In this document: one piece after another, positions 1 through 6,692 of the stretch
How positions within the stretch are numbered: the stretch's first letter is position 1
How the letters are laid out: every line of letters begins with the position of its first letter
Origin: Acidobacteriota bacterium
GTDB lineage: Bacteria; Acidobacteriota; Terriglobia; Terriglobales; Acidobacteriaceae
Length of the DNA: 12,919 nt
NCBI GenBank assembly: GCA_021801945.1
Contig: JAKABE010000052.1
Location: 1-12,919 of the forward strand
Direction of reading: 5' to 3'
Program-made: the position numbers and the translations under genes
Notes under the pieces: generated by a model
Seen by the model: the letters and a program-made list of their open reading frames with translations, nothing else
Databases searched by the model: none
Told to the model about the DNA's origin: nothing

Positions 1-1048
1 TGAAGTACGCAAACAGTTGGAGGGGCACGGCTTCCAGGATGGGCAGCAGGTATTCGGAGGCCGGTTCAATAAAAACGGAGTCGCTCACCAGCTCAGCGAC
101 CGCTTTGTCCCCGGCATTGGCCAATGCGATCACGCGCGCTCCTTGTGCCTTCAACTCTCGGAGCAACTGCACGGTCTTCTCGTAGCGCAGAACCGAAGCC
201 TCCAGCGTCCGGTCCACCGTAGCCAAGGCCACCAGCGGAACGCGGTCGCCCACCAGCGCGTTAGGGCCATGCTTGAGCTCGCCCGCCGGGCAGCCCTCGG
301 CGTGCACGTAAGAGGCTTCCTTCAACTTGAGGGCACCCTCACGGGCAATTGCGTAGTGTATGCCCCTGCCAAGATAGAGAAACGTAGAAGCGGTGTTGTA
401 TTTGGCCGCCAGAACCACTGCCTGCCTCCGCCATCCGCCGAACCCAGCTTCAATTTTGGCCGGAACCGCCAGCAGTTCGTCGATGCGCGCGGCCAGTGCC
501 GCAGAATCCATGCGGCCCAACCGCACGCCCTCGTAGAGCGCTAGCACATAGAGTGCCGCCAACTGACAGGTGAAGCTCTTGGTGGCGGGGATAGCTTTTT
601 CAGGCCCGGCGGCGAGCAGCATTGTGACATCGGCTTCGTTGGCCATCGGGGAGTCGGCAGCGTTGGTGATGGCGAGCGTCTTGAGGTTCTGGCGGCGCGC
701 TTCGGAGAGGGCGGCCAGCGTGTCGCTCGTTTCCCCCGACTGCGAGAGCACCACTACGCTCGGACGGCGCAGGTCAACTCCTCCGCGGCAACTGTACTCG
801 CTCGCGTACTCCACATCCACGGCTAGACCGCAAAGATCCTCCAGCAGGATTTCGGCGTAGAGCCCGCTGTGGCGGCTGGAACCGCTGGCGGTGATCAGTA
901 CCTCGCCCGCCGGATTCGACCAGGAGGCAAGCTGGGCCGCTGCCTCCGGTCTCAGATGTCGGCCAGCGAGATAGAGGGCCAGCGTGCGCCGCAGGGCCGG
1001 AGGCTGTTCGTAGATTTCGCGCAACATCTCGCGGGCAAAGCTCGGCAT
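1..1048 (-). CDS. Stand-alone SIS-domain sugar-phosphate isomerase/deaminase, GlmS isomerase-like (3' end beyond window)
   Basis: Translating the minus strand from the ATG at 1048 gives 349 uninterrupted residues to the window edge. There are two SIS domains (about 35-170 and 205-345). Motifs match the isomerase half of glucosamine-6-phosphate synthase: TASGSS (53-58), LSQSGETSDT (101-110), ATKSFT (155-160), GRGIHYAIAREGALKLKE (227-244) and PAGELKHGP (254-262). E237, K241, E244 and H260 align with the GlmS sugar-ring-opening residues; the C-terminal catalytic lysine would lie past the edge. There is no N-terminal Cys glutaminase domain, so it cannot use glutamine. Known relatives are NagB-II/AgaS-type deaminases and isomerases of amino-sugar phosphates; the exact substrate is not decidable. 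By family length about 20-25 residues are missing. The start is fixed by GGAGGA (1063-1058) nine bases upstream. It is divergent from the AraD gene, which suggests shared sugar-phosphate metabolism. Confidence 0.9.
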   Translation of the reverse strand, partial: MPSFAREMLREIYEQPPALRRTLALYLAGRHLRPEAAAQLASWSNPAGEVLITASGSSRHSGLYAEILLEDLCGLAVDVEYASEYSCRGGVDLRRPSVVVLSQSGETSDTLAALSEARRQNLKTLAITNAADSPMANEADVTMLLAAGPEKAIPATKSFTCQLAALYVLALYEGVRLGRMDSAALAARIDELLAVPAKIEAGFGGWRRQAVVLAAKYNTASTFLYLGRGIHYAIAREGALKLKEASYVHAEGCPAGELKHGPNALVGDRVPLVALATVDRTLEASVLRYEKTVQLLRELKAQGARVIALANAGDKAVAELVSDSVFIEPASEYLLPILEAVPLQLFAYF

Positions 1049-1200
1049 ATTTCGTTGTCCTCCGACGGCGGAAGCATCCAGCCCGAATTGATTTTCTGAT
1101 ATGAACATAACTCCTGCGCCCCCCCGCGGGGGACGTCCACGATTTGGAAGCCCCGTTTGAGATCCTTCCGACATCAAGGGTTTACTCTGGAGAAGACACT
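1049..1200. promoter_or_regulatory. Divergent intergenic region between SIS gene and araD-like gene
   Basis: Both flanking genes must be transcribed outward from this 152-bp gap. It holds a perfect 12-bp GC palindrome, CCCCCGCGGGGG (1121-1132), which runs directly into a second palindrome, GGACGTCC (1131-1138). It also has an AT-richer patch (1087-1110) that could hold a promoter. No convincing -35/-10 pair could be assigned on either strand. The Shine-Dalgarno sequences of both genes lie inside it: minus-strand GGAGGA at 1063-1058 and plus-strand GGAGA at 1189-1193. Function of the palindromes is unknown. Confidence 0.45.
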
Positions 1201-1905
1201 ATGCTGCTCGAATCCCTTCGTCACGAAGTCCTCCGCGCCAACCAGGAGATAGCTCGGCGCGGCCTTGCGCCGCATACCTTCGGTAACGCCAGCGGCATCG
1301 ACCGCTCCGGTCCCAACCCTTTAGTGGTTATCAAGCCAAGCGGGGTCGATTACGCGGCGCTGACGCCCGCTGATCTGGTTGTCACCGATCTCGAAGGTCA
1401 TCTCGTTGAGGGTTCGCTGCGGCCCTCGAGCGACCTCGACACGCACACCCTGCTCTATCGCGAATTTCCCCAAGTCGGCGGTATCGTGCACACGCACTCG
1501 GAGTTCGCCACATCTTGGGCGCAGGCTGGCCGGGCCATTCCCTGCCTTGGCACCACCCACGCCGACTACTTCCACGGACCGATTCCAGTCACCGAGCCCC
1601 TCACCGCCGAGGAGGTGGCTGAGGCCTACGTTCGCCATACCGGGGCGGTCATCGTGCGGCGTTTCCGCACGGGTGGACTCGATCCCGTCGCCACGCCGGG
1701 CGTGTTGGTGGCCGGACACGCTCCCTTTGCCTGGGGCAAGTCTGCAGCCGAAGCCGTCGAACACGCTGATGTGTTGGAGTACATTGCGCGACTCGCCTTC
1801 CGCAGCGTCCTGCTGGGCGCGGCGGAAGCGGGAATTCCGTCTTACGTCGCCGAGCATCACTATCTGCGCAAGCACGGCCCCAAGGCAACCTACGGCCAGC
1901 GTTGA
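1201..1905 (+). CDS. araD: L-ribulose-5-phosphate 4-epimerase (class II aldolase/AraD family)
   Basis: Cytoplasmic enzyme that interconverts L-ribulose-5-phosphate and D-xylulose-5-phosphate, joining arabinose catabolism to the pentose phosphate pathway. From the ATG at 1201 it is 234 residues, about the length of E. coli AraD. Visible family motifs: phosphate-binding FGNASGID (27-34), IKPSG (44-48) and RPSSD (74-78); zinc ligands in GGIVHTHS (H97, H99) and GHAPFAWGK (H173); GTTHADYFHG (117-126) with catalytic-type D122; and the C-terminal YLRKHG..ATYGQ with Y231. I chose 1201 because GGAGA (1189-1193) is well spaced and AraD proteins begin at this point. A TTG at 1144 would only add 19 unsupported residues. 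Paralogues SgbE and UlaF use the same fold and substrate, so the upstream pathway (arabinose, xylulose or ascorbate) is not proven. No araA or araB homologue lies within the window. Confidence 0.9.
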   Translation: MLLESLRHEVLRANQEIARRGLAPHTFGNASGIDRSGPNPLVVIKPSGVDYAALTPADLVVTDLEGHLVEGSLRPSSDLDTHTLLYREFPQVGGIVHTHSEFATSWAQAGRAIPCLGTTHADYFHGPIPVTEPLTAEEVAEAYVRHTGAVIVRRFRTGGLDPVATPGVLVAGHAPFAWGKSAAEAVEHADVLEYIARLAFRSVLLGAAEAGIPSYVAEHHYLRKHGPKATYGQR

Positions 1906-2018
1906 CGCCACCACCGCTGGGCTGGCGGAGATGGAAAGGCCTATGGAGCCGAGGTTGGCCCTCAAAGAGCGGCTGCCATCCGTATAGTTTTCAACAGTTG
2001 CACGATGATCTGCCTTTC

Positions 2019-2044
2019 TTCATAGGTTTCCAATTTTCATAGGT
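2019..2044. repeat. Direct repeat TTCATAGGT x2, 17-bp period
   Basis: TTCATAGGT occurs at 2019-2027 and again at 2036-2044, in an AT-rich stretch upstream of the histidine kinase gene. The 17-bp spacing is not a whole number of helical turns. It could be a tandem regulator site or chance. Confidence 0.4.
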
Positions 2045-2087
2045 GTATTCTTTTCTCTGTAAAGCATGTCCGGTTGGTGCATTGTCT

Positions 2088-2101
2088 GGGTAAGTTCACC
2101 C
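2088..2101. promoter_or_regulatory. Imperfect dyad GGGT-N6-ACCC, possible activator (UAS) site
   Basis: GGGTAAGTTCACCC has outer arms GGGT/ACCC plus two further symmetric positions. It lies about 100 bp upstream of the -24 element at 2203, a usual distance for enhancer-binding proteins of the NtrC family. Which protein binds, if any, is unknown. This is one weak dyad in a 342-bp region. Confidence 0.25.
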
Positions 2102-2202
2102 TTCGTTCACAGATGACATTTTCAGTGGCCGGAGGTCCATATGTTGCTTATCCTCTGCGAATTGGCGCGTCCAGGCGGGGAGTGATGGGCGCTTCTCCTC
2201 CA

Positions 2203-2218
2203 TGGCAATCGACGTGCT
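2203..2218 (+). promoter_or_regulatory. Sigma-54 (RpoN) -24/-12 promoter candidate
   Basis: TGGCAATCGACGTGCT matches the family consensus TGGCACRNNNNTTGCW at 10 of its 12 defined positions if R is scored as a mismatch along with C6 and T12 the count is 9. The nearly invariant GG (2204-2205) and GC (2216-2217) have the required 12-base offset. Predicted transcription start is near 2229, 19 bases before the kinase ATG, leaving AAGG (2236-2239) as ribosome binding site eight bases from the start. Placement directly before a gene pair encoding a sigma-54 activator supports autoregulation. No transcript data are available. Confidence 0.6.
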
Positions 2219-2247
2219 AAGAAAGGGAGAGATGTAAGGTTCGCCCC

Positions 2248-5160
2248 ATGGAGACCAGCCCATTCAACCGGATGCAGGCCATGCTGCTGGCTTTAGCCAC
2301 GGCTGCGCTTTTCCTGTTGGCGGTGATGAACCTGGCTCAGGAGCGCCACTTCCAGCAGCCCGACGACGGAGTCTGGTGGCGGGAAGCGGCGGGTGGCCTT
2401 CGCGCTGACAAGGTGCTTCCCAACATGCCTGGTCAACGCGCTGGCATCCAGAAGAACGATCTGTTGACGGCGGTCGACGGGTCTCCCGTGGCCCGCGTCG
2501 CTGGCCTCGAGCGCGCCCTTTACCGGGCCGGTCCCTACGGTCAGGTTCTTTACAGCATCACCCGCGATGGCATCTCCCTTGATACGCCGGTTAAAGTCAT
2601 TCCCGTTCCCTCGGACCGCACCCCCGAGCTGGGCCTACGTGTCGTCGGTCTTGTCTTCCTCGTCATCGGCCTCTACGTCCTGTTCCGCCGTTGGGGCGCT
2701 CCGCGCGCTACTCACTTCTATCTCTTCTGTCTGATTTCGTTTGCTCTCTATGTAATCCATTACACTGGCAAATTTGACGGGCTGGATTGGACGGCCTTCT
2801 GGGTAAATGTGTCGGCGGAGGTGTTGCAGCCTGCCCTTTTCCTGCATTTCGCACTGAGTTTTCCTGAGGAGCGGCTCAAGAACCTCCGCCGCCGCTGGCT
2901 TGTTCCGCTGGTCTATGCGCCAGGCGCCGGAATTCTCGGCCTGTGGATTTGGGCCATCCATTTCTGGCAGGCGACCGGGCTACTGCTGCACCGGCTTGAC
3001 CAGACTTCGACGGCCTACGATGCGGTTTTTTACCTTCTGGCGGCGCTGTTCTTCGTGCTCGGCTATCGCCAAGCCAGCTCGCCGCTTCTACGTCAGCAGT
3101 TGAAGTGGGTGACCCGCGGGACTCTACTGGCAGTGCTGCCCTTCACGTTTTTGTATGCCGTTCCTTATTTGCTCGATCTGAACCCGCCGCGGGTGCTTTA
3201 CGACCTCGCCGGCTTGTCGCTGGTTTTTTTGCCGCTCACCTTCAGTTGGGCCATCGTCCGCTACCGGCTGATGGATACCGATCTGATCTTCAAGCGCGGA
3301 GTGGCCTACACGCTGGCGACCGGCCTGCTGCTGGGGGCGTACTTCGGCATCTTCGCGCTGATCACTCTGGTGGTTCACAACGGGATGCCGCAAACGGTAC
3401 GCCTGGGGGGATTGGTCCTGATCATCCTGGCCACGGCGGCCCTCTTCGAGCCGTTGAAGCGCAAGGTGCAGAGCTGGGTGGATCGCGCCTTCGACCGACA
3501 TCGCTACGACTACCGCCAGGCTCTGGTCGAATTTGGTCGCGGACTCAGTTCGGAGACCGATCTCAAGGCCCTGCTCGAATCCATCGTCCACCAGTTGCCG
3601 CGCACGTTGCTGGTGGCGCGCGTAGCGGTTTTCCTGGCTGACGACTCCGGGCGGCTGAGCCTAGCCGCCTCGCATGGACTGCCCGCTGAAGTCAACGTTG
3701 TCCCCGACCGGAAAAATCACAACCAACCCAGTCCAGAGGCACTCGAACTAGGTTTTCTTGACTTCGACCGCGCCCAGGATCACTCGCACATCTTTTTTGA
3801 AAATGCGCAGCAGGTTCTGCACCTGCCCCAAGCGCAGCAGCGCACCGCGGCCCGGTTGGACCTCAATTACTATCTTCCTTGCCGCGTAGCCATGAACAAG
3901 CAAGGAAACGGTCGGCCTGCCAGTCGCACCATCGCCGTCATCGGCCTGGGCCGGACGCTGGGCGGCGACTTTCTGTCGAGTGAAGACGTGGAGCTGCTTG
4001 AATCTTTGGCCAGTTATATCGGCATCGCTCTCCAGAACGCGAGCCTCTACGCCCGCCTAGAAGAAAAGGTGAACGAGTTCGAGCGCCTCAAGGAGTTCAA
4101 CGAGAACATCGTCGAATCAATCAATGTAGGCATTCTGGCCGTCGATCTTGAGGGTCACATCGAAAGCTGGAATACGCAGATGGAGGCCATGTACGCGCTC
4201 AGTCGGGCCGAGGCCATTGGCCAGGAATTGCGCTCCGTCTTTCCATCGGAGTTTGTCGAGGCCTTGGATGCCTTCCGCAACGAGCAGGGGGTTCACAACC
4301 TCTACAAGTTCAGGCTCACCACGCGCGCCGGCGAGCCGCGCACCGTGAACATCGCCGTGGCGCCGCTCCTCTCCCGCGACTTTGTTCCCCTGGGCCGCAT
4401 CGTTCTGGTGGACGACATCACCGAGCGCGTCACGCTTGAGTCCCAGCTTGCGCAGGCCGACAAACTCAGCTCCATCGGCCTGCTGGCGGCCGGAGTAGCT
4501 CATGAGATCAACACGCCACTGGCCGTTATCTCTTCCTATGCGCAGATGCTCTCCAAGCAACTGCGCGGCGATGCGCGTCTGGGTCCGGTGCTCGACAAGA
4601 TCAACCAGCAGAGCTTCCGCGCCGCGGAGATCGCCAACGGCCTTCTCAACTTCTCCCGTACCTCGCCGACCGAGTTCCGCTCCACCGATCTCAACCAGGT
4701 CATCCGTGACACGCTTTCTCTGCTCGAACATCAGTTCAAGACCGCGCAAGTCGTCGTCGATCTCGACCTTGCGGAGGAACTGCCAGCCATTCAGGGCAAC
4801 CCCGGCAAGTTGCAACAGGTCTTCCTGAACCTGCTTTTGAACGCCAAGGAAGCCATGCCGGGCGGCGGACGTCTGCGTATCGCCACGTTGATCAGTGGGG
4901 AGAATAGCCATATTTCCGCGCTGGTTGCCGACTCCGGAGACGGAATTGCTCCCGAGCATCTCAAGCGCATCTACGACCCGTTTTTCACCACCAAGACCGC
5001 CTCCAAGCCCGGCGAAAGACGCGGCATCTGGTTGTGCCTCGCCGTTTCCTACGGCATCATTCAGGAGCACGCCGGCAAGGTTCACGTCGAGAGCGCCGTG
5101 GGCGCCGGCACGACGTTTCATCTCGAATTTCCCCTGATGAGGAATGCTGTTCATGCCTGA
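2248..5160 (+). CDS. PDZ-multiTM-GAF-PAS sensor histidine kinase with degenerate ATP lid
   Basis: Inner-membrane sensor kinase of 970 residues, paired with the response regulator that follows. Domains in order: signal-anchor TM (about 9-30); PDZ-like domain, probably periplasmic (about 50-118); roughly nine further TM segments (128-401); GAF (about 425-600); short coiled linker (600-620); PAS (about 615-725); HisKA with H-box AGVAHEINTP and phospho-acceptor H752; and HATPase_c with N-box NLLLNAKEA (N865), G1 box DSGDG (895-899) and F-box DPFFTTK (910-916). The G2 box, usually GTGLGL, reads GIWLCL (926-931), losing two glycines of the ATP lid. The start is supported by AAGG (2236-2239) and the hydrophobic N-terminus. 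The last eight bases overlap the regulator gene. The H-box style is NtrB-like. The ligand is unknown; PDZ domains usually bind peptide ends. Kinase activity may be impaired. Confidence 0.93.
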   Translation: METSPFNRMQAMLLALATAALFLLAVMNLAQERHFQQPDDGVWWREAAGGLRADKVLPNMPGQRAGIQKNDLLTAVDGSPVARVAGLERALYRAGPYGQVLYSITRDGISLDTPVKVIPVPSDRTPELGLRVVGLVFLVIGLYVLFRRWGAPRATHFYLFCLISFALYVIHYTGKFDGLDWTAFWVNVSAEVLQPALFLHFALSFPEERLKNLRRRWLVPLVYAPGAGILGLWIWAIHFWQATGLLLHRLDQTSTAYDAVFYLLAALFFVLGYRQASSPLLRQQLKWVTRGTLLAVLPFTFLYAVPYLLDLNPPRVLYDLAGLSLVFLPLTFSWAIVRYRLMDTDLIFKRGVAYTLATGLLLGAYFGIFALITLVVHNGMPQTVRLGGLVLIILATAALFEPLKRKVQSWVDRAFDRHRYDYRQALVEFGRGLSSETDLKALLESIVHQLPRTLLVARVAVFLADDSGRLSLAASHGLPAEVNVVPDRKNHNQPSPEALELGFLDFDRAQDHSHIFFENAQQVLHLPQAQQRTAARLDLNYYLPCRVAMNKQGNGRPASRTIAVIGLGRTLGGDFLSSEDVELLESLASYIGIALQNASLYARLEEKVNEFERLKEFNENIVESINVGILAVDLEGHIESWNTQMEAMYALSRAEAIGQELRSVFPSEFVEALDAFRNEQGVHNLYKFRLTTRAGEPRTVNIAVAPLLSRDFVPLGRIVLVDDITERVTLESQLAQADKLSSIGLLAAGVAHEINTPLAVISSYAQMLSKQLRGDARLGPVLDKINQQSFRAAEIANGLLNFSRTSPTEFRSTDLNQVIRDTLSLLEHQFKTAQVVVDLDLAEELPAIQGNPGKLQQVFLNLLLNAKEAMPGGGRLRIATLISGENSHISALVADSGDGIAPEHLKRIYDPFFTTKTASKPGERRGIWLCLAVSYGIIQEHAGKVHVESAVGAGTTFHLEFPLMRNAVHA

Positions 5161-6595
5161 GGTTGAACTTTCCTTGAACGATTCCGCCGCGCCCGCAGAC
5201 AACGGCAATTCCAGGACTGGCGCCATTCTGGTCATCGACGACGAAGCCGGCATCCGCGAATCGTTGGAGGTGCTGCTCTCGCTTGAAGGCTATCAAGTCA
5301 CTACAGCCTCTAACGGCGAGGATGGCCTGCACTTGCTCGATGGCGGGAGCTTTGATCTGGTTCTGCTCGACCTTGCATTGCCTGGCCAGAGCGGCTTGGA
5401 TCTGCTGCCCCGCGTCAAAGAGAGCCAACCCGGCCTGCCGGTCATCATGATCACCGCCTACGGCACGGTGGATAACGTGGTCGATTCCATTCGCGCCGGA
5501 GCGGAGAACTTTATCCAGAAGCCGTGGGACAACGAGAAGCTGCTGGCAGACATTCGCTCCGCCATTGCTCGCTGCCGCGCCGAAGAGGAGAACCTCCAGC
5601 TCAAGCGGACCCTCAAGCAGCGCTACAACTTCTCCAACATCGTGGGCAAGAGCGAGATCATGCTCAAGGTCTTCGATCTCGTCGCTCAGGTGGCGCCTAG
5701 CCGCTCGACGGTTCTCATCCAGGGCGAGAGCGGCACCGGCAAGGAGCTCATCGCCAAGGCCATCCACGCCAACTCACCGCGGCGTGACAAGCCTTTCGTA
5801 CCCATCAACACCGGATCCATGCCGCCGGAGTTGCTCGAATCCACGCTCTTCGGCCACGTCAAGGGCGCATTCACCTCGGCCATCGCCTCTAAAAAGGGAC
5901 TCTTCGAAGTCGCGCACGGCGGCACGCTCTTCCTCGATGAGATCGCCACCATGAGTCTGGAGACGCAGGCCAAGATTTTGCGTGTCCTTCAGGACCGCCG
6001 CTTTATGCACCTGGGCGGCATTCAGGAGATTCAGGTGGATGTCCGCATCCTGGCCGCCACCAACGTCGATTTGCAAAAAGAGGTCCGCGAGGGCCGTTTC
6101 CGCGAAGACCTCTTCTACCGGCTCAATGTCATCGTCGTTGAGCTGCCTCCCCTGCGCGCCCGCCGCGAGGACATCCCTTTGCTCGCCCAGCATTTCCTTG
6201 AACTTTACGCGAGCGAGAATGGCCTGGCGCTGCGCAAGCTTTCGGCCGATGCGCTGCGCGCGCTGATGGACTACGATTGGCCGGGCAATGTGCGCGAACT
6301 GGAAAACGCCATTGAGCGCGGTGTCGTTCTTTCTTCAGGGCCGGTCATCGGCTCCGAGCTCTTGCCCGGCCACATCACCGGCCGCAGCTTCCAGGATGTG
6401 CTTTTGGAACACAATCCCAACTCCTCGCTCTTCGACATCACGGAGATGTTCGAGCGGCGCATCATCATCGAGAAACTGGAGCGATGCAACTGGAACCAGA
6501 CCGATGCCGCCGAGCAGTTCCATATCCCGCTCTCGACGCTCAACCAGAAGATCAAGCGCTTAAACATCGAGATCCGCAAAAAGGGCAGGGAATAG
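5153..6595 (+). CDS. NtrC-type sigma-54-dependent response regulator (REC-AAA+-Fis HTH)
   Basis: Cytoplasmic enhancer-binding transcription activator, 480 residues. Receiver domain (about 24-140): acidic pair D29/D30, phospho-acceptor D73 in LLDLALPG, T101 and K123. AAA+ sigma-54 interaction domain (about 165-400): Walker A GESGTGKE (191-198), sigma-54 contact loop GAFTSA (238-243), Walker B LFLDE (259-263) and arginine-finger segment FREDLFYR (316-323). Fis-type helix-turn-helix at the C-terminus (about 447-471, DAAEQFHIPLSTLNQKIKRL). The loop differs from the usual GAFTGA by G to S. I chose the ATG at 5153 because GAGGA (5139-5143) sits nine bases upstream and overlap with the kinase stop is then eight bases, which suggests translational coupling. 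The ATG at 5144 would abut that site. Target promoters are unknown, but the sigma-54 element at 2203 is an obvious candidate. Confidence 0.95.
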   Translation: MPEVELSLNDSAAPADNGNSRTGAILVIDDEAGIRESLEVLLSLEGYQVTTASNGEDGLHLLDGGSFDLVLLDLALPGQSGLDLLPRVKESQPGLPVIMITAYGTVDNVVDSIRAGAENFIQKPWDNEKLLADIRSAIARCRAEEENLQLKRTLKQRYNFSNIVGKSEIMLKVFDLVAQVAPSRSTVLIQGESGTGKELIAKAIHANSPRRDKPFVPINTGSMPPELLESTLFGHVKGAFTSAIASKKGLFEVAHGGTLFLDEIATMSLETQAKILRVLQDRRFMHLGGIQEIQVDVRILAATNVDLQKEVREGRFREDLFYRLNVIVVELPPLRARREDIPLLAQHFLELYASENGLALRKLSADALRALMDYDWPGNVRELENAIERGVVLSSGPVIGSELLPGHITGRSFQDVLLEHNPNSSLFDITEMFERRIIIEKLERCNWNQTDAAEQFHIPLSTLNQKIKRLNIEIRKKGRE

Positions 6596-6692
6596 GGAAT
6601 AGCCAGTCAGCTGGCCCAGCACTAAATGTCGTCGTTCCTGCATCGCAGCCGTGGTTGAACATACCGCTCCGATACGTCGCGCAACGATTATT
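6596..6692. other. Gap between convergent regulator and GH31 genes
   Basis: A 97-bp tail-to-tail gap. It has a small hairpin, GCCAG-TCAG-CTGGC (6602-6615), just after the regulator stop, without a T tract. There is also a tandem GGGAATA duplication (6588-6601) spanning the stop codon. Neither is strong enough to call a terminator. Confidence 0.35.

Larger units (their letters stand above)
1906..2247. other. 342-bp intergenic region upstream of the two-component pair
   Basis: No credible gene is seen. The araD stop codon overlaps a weak stem (CCAGCG 1896-1901 with CGCTGG 1915-1920) that lacks a T tract, so I do not call a terminator. From about 1985 the base composition becomes clearly richer in A+T than the coding DNA, as expected for regulatory sequence. 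The region contains a 9-bp direct repeat (2019-2044), an imperfect dyad (2088-2101) and a sigma-54 type promoter (2203-2218), annotated separately. The size and layout fit an enhancer-activated promoter for the genes that follow. Confidence 0.6.

Noticed and set aside
1144..1200. TTG at 1144 as the araD start
   Set aside because: The 19 extra residues match nothing in AraD proteins, and the ATG at 1201 has a good Shine-Dalgarno sequence.
1896..1926. Stem-loops around the araD stop codon as a terminator
   Set aside because: Stems are only 6 bp, compete with each other, include coding sequence and have no T tract.
2133..2148. Second sigma-54-like element AGGTCCATATGTTGCT
   Set aside because: GG and GC spacing is correct, but the -24 half has several mismatches and it is much weaker than the element at 2203.
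5004..5040. Frameshift explaining the odd G2 box of the kinase
   Set aside because: Neither alternative frame restores GTGLGL, and the reading frame continues correctly on both sides; only base substitutions fit.
5144..5152. ATG at 5144 as the response regulator start
   Set aside because: The GAGGA site abuts this ATG with no spacing, whereas the ATG at 5153 has a normal nine-base spacing.
4117..5253. 378-codon minus-strand open frame across the kinase/regulator junction
   Set aside because: It is antisense to the HisKA and HATPase domains and their coupled start, and no family features are visible.
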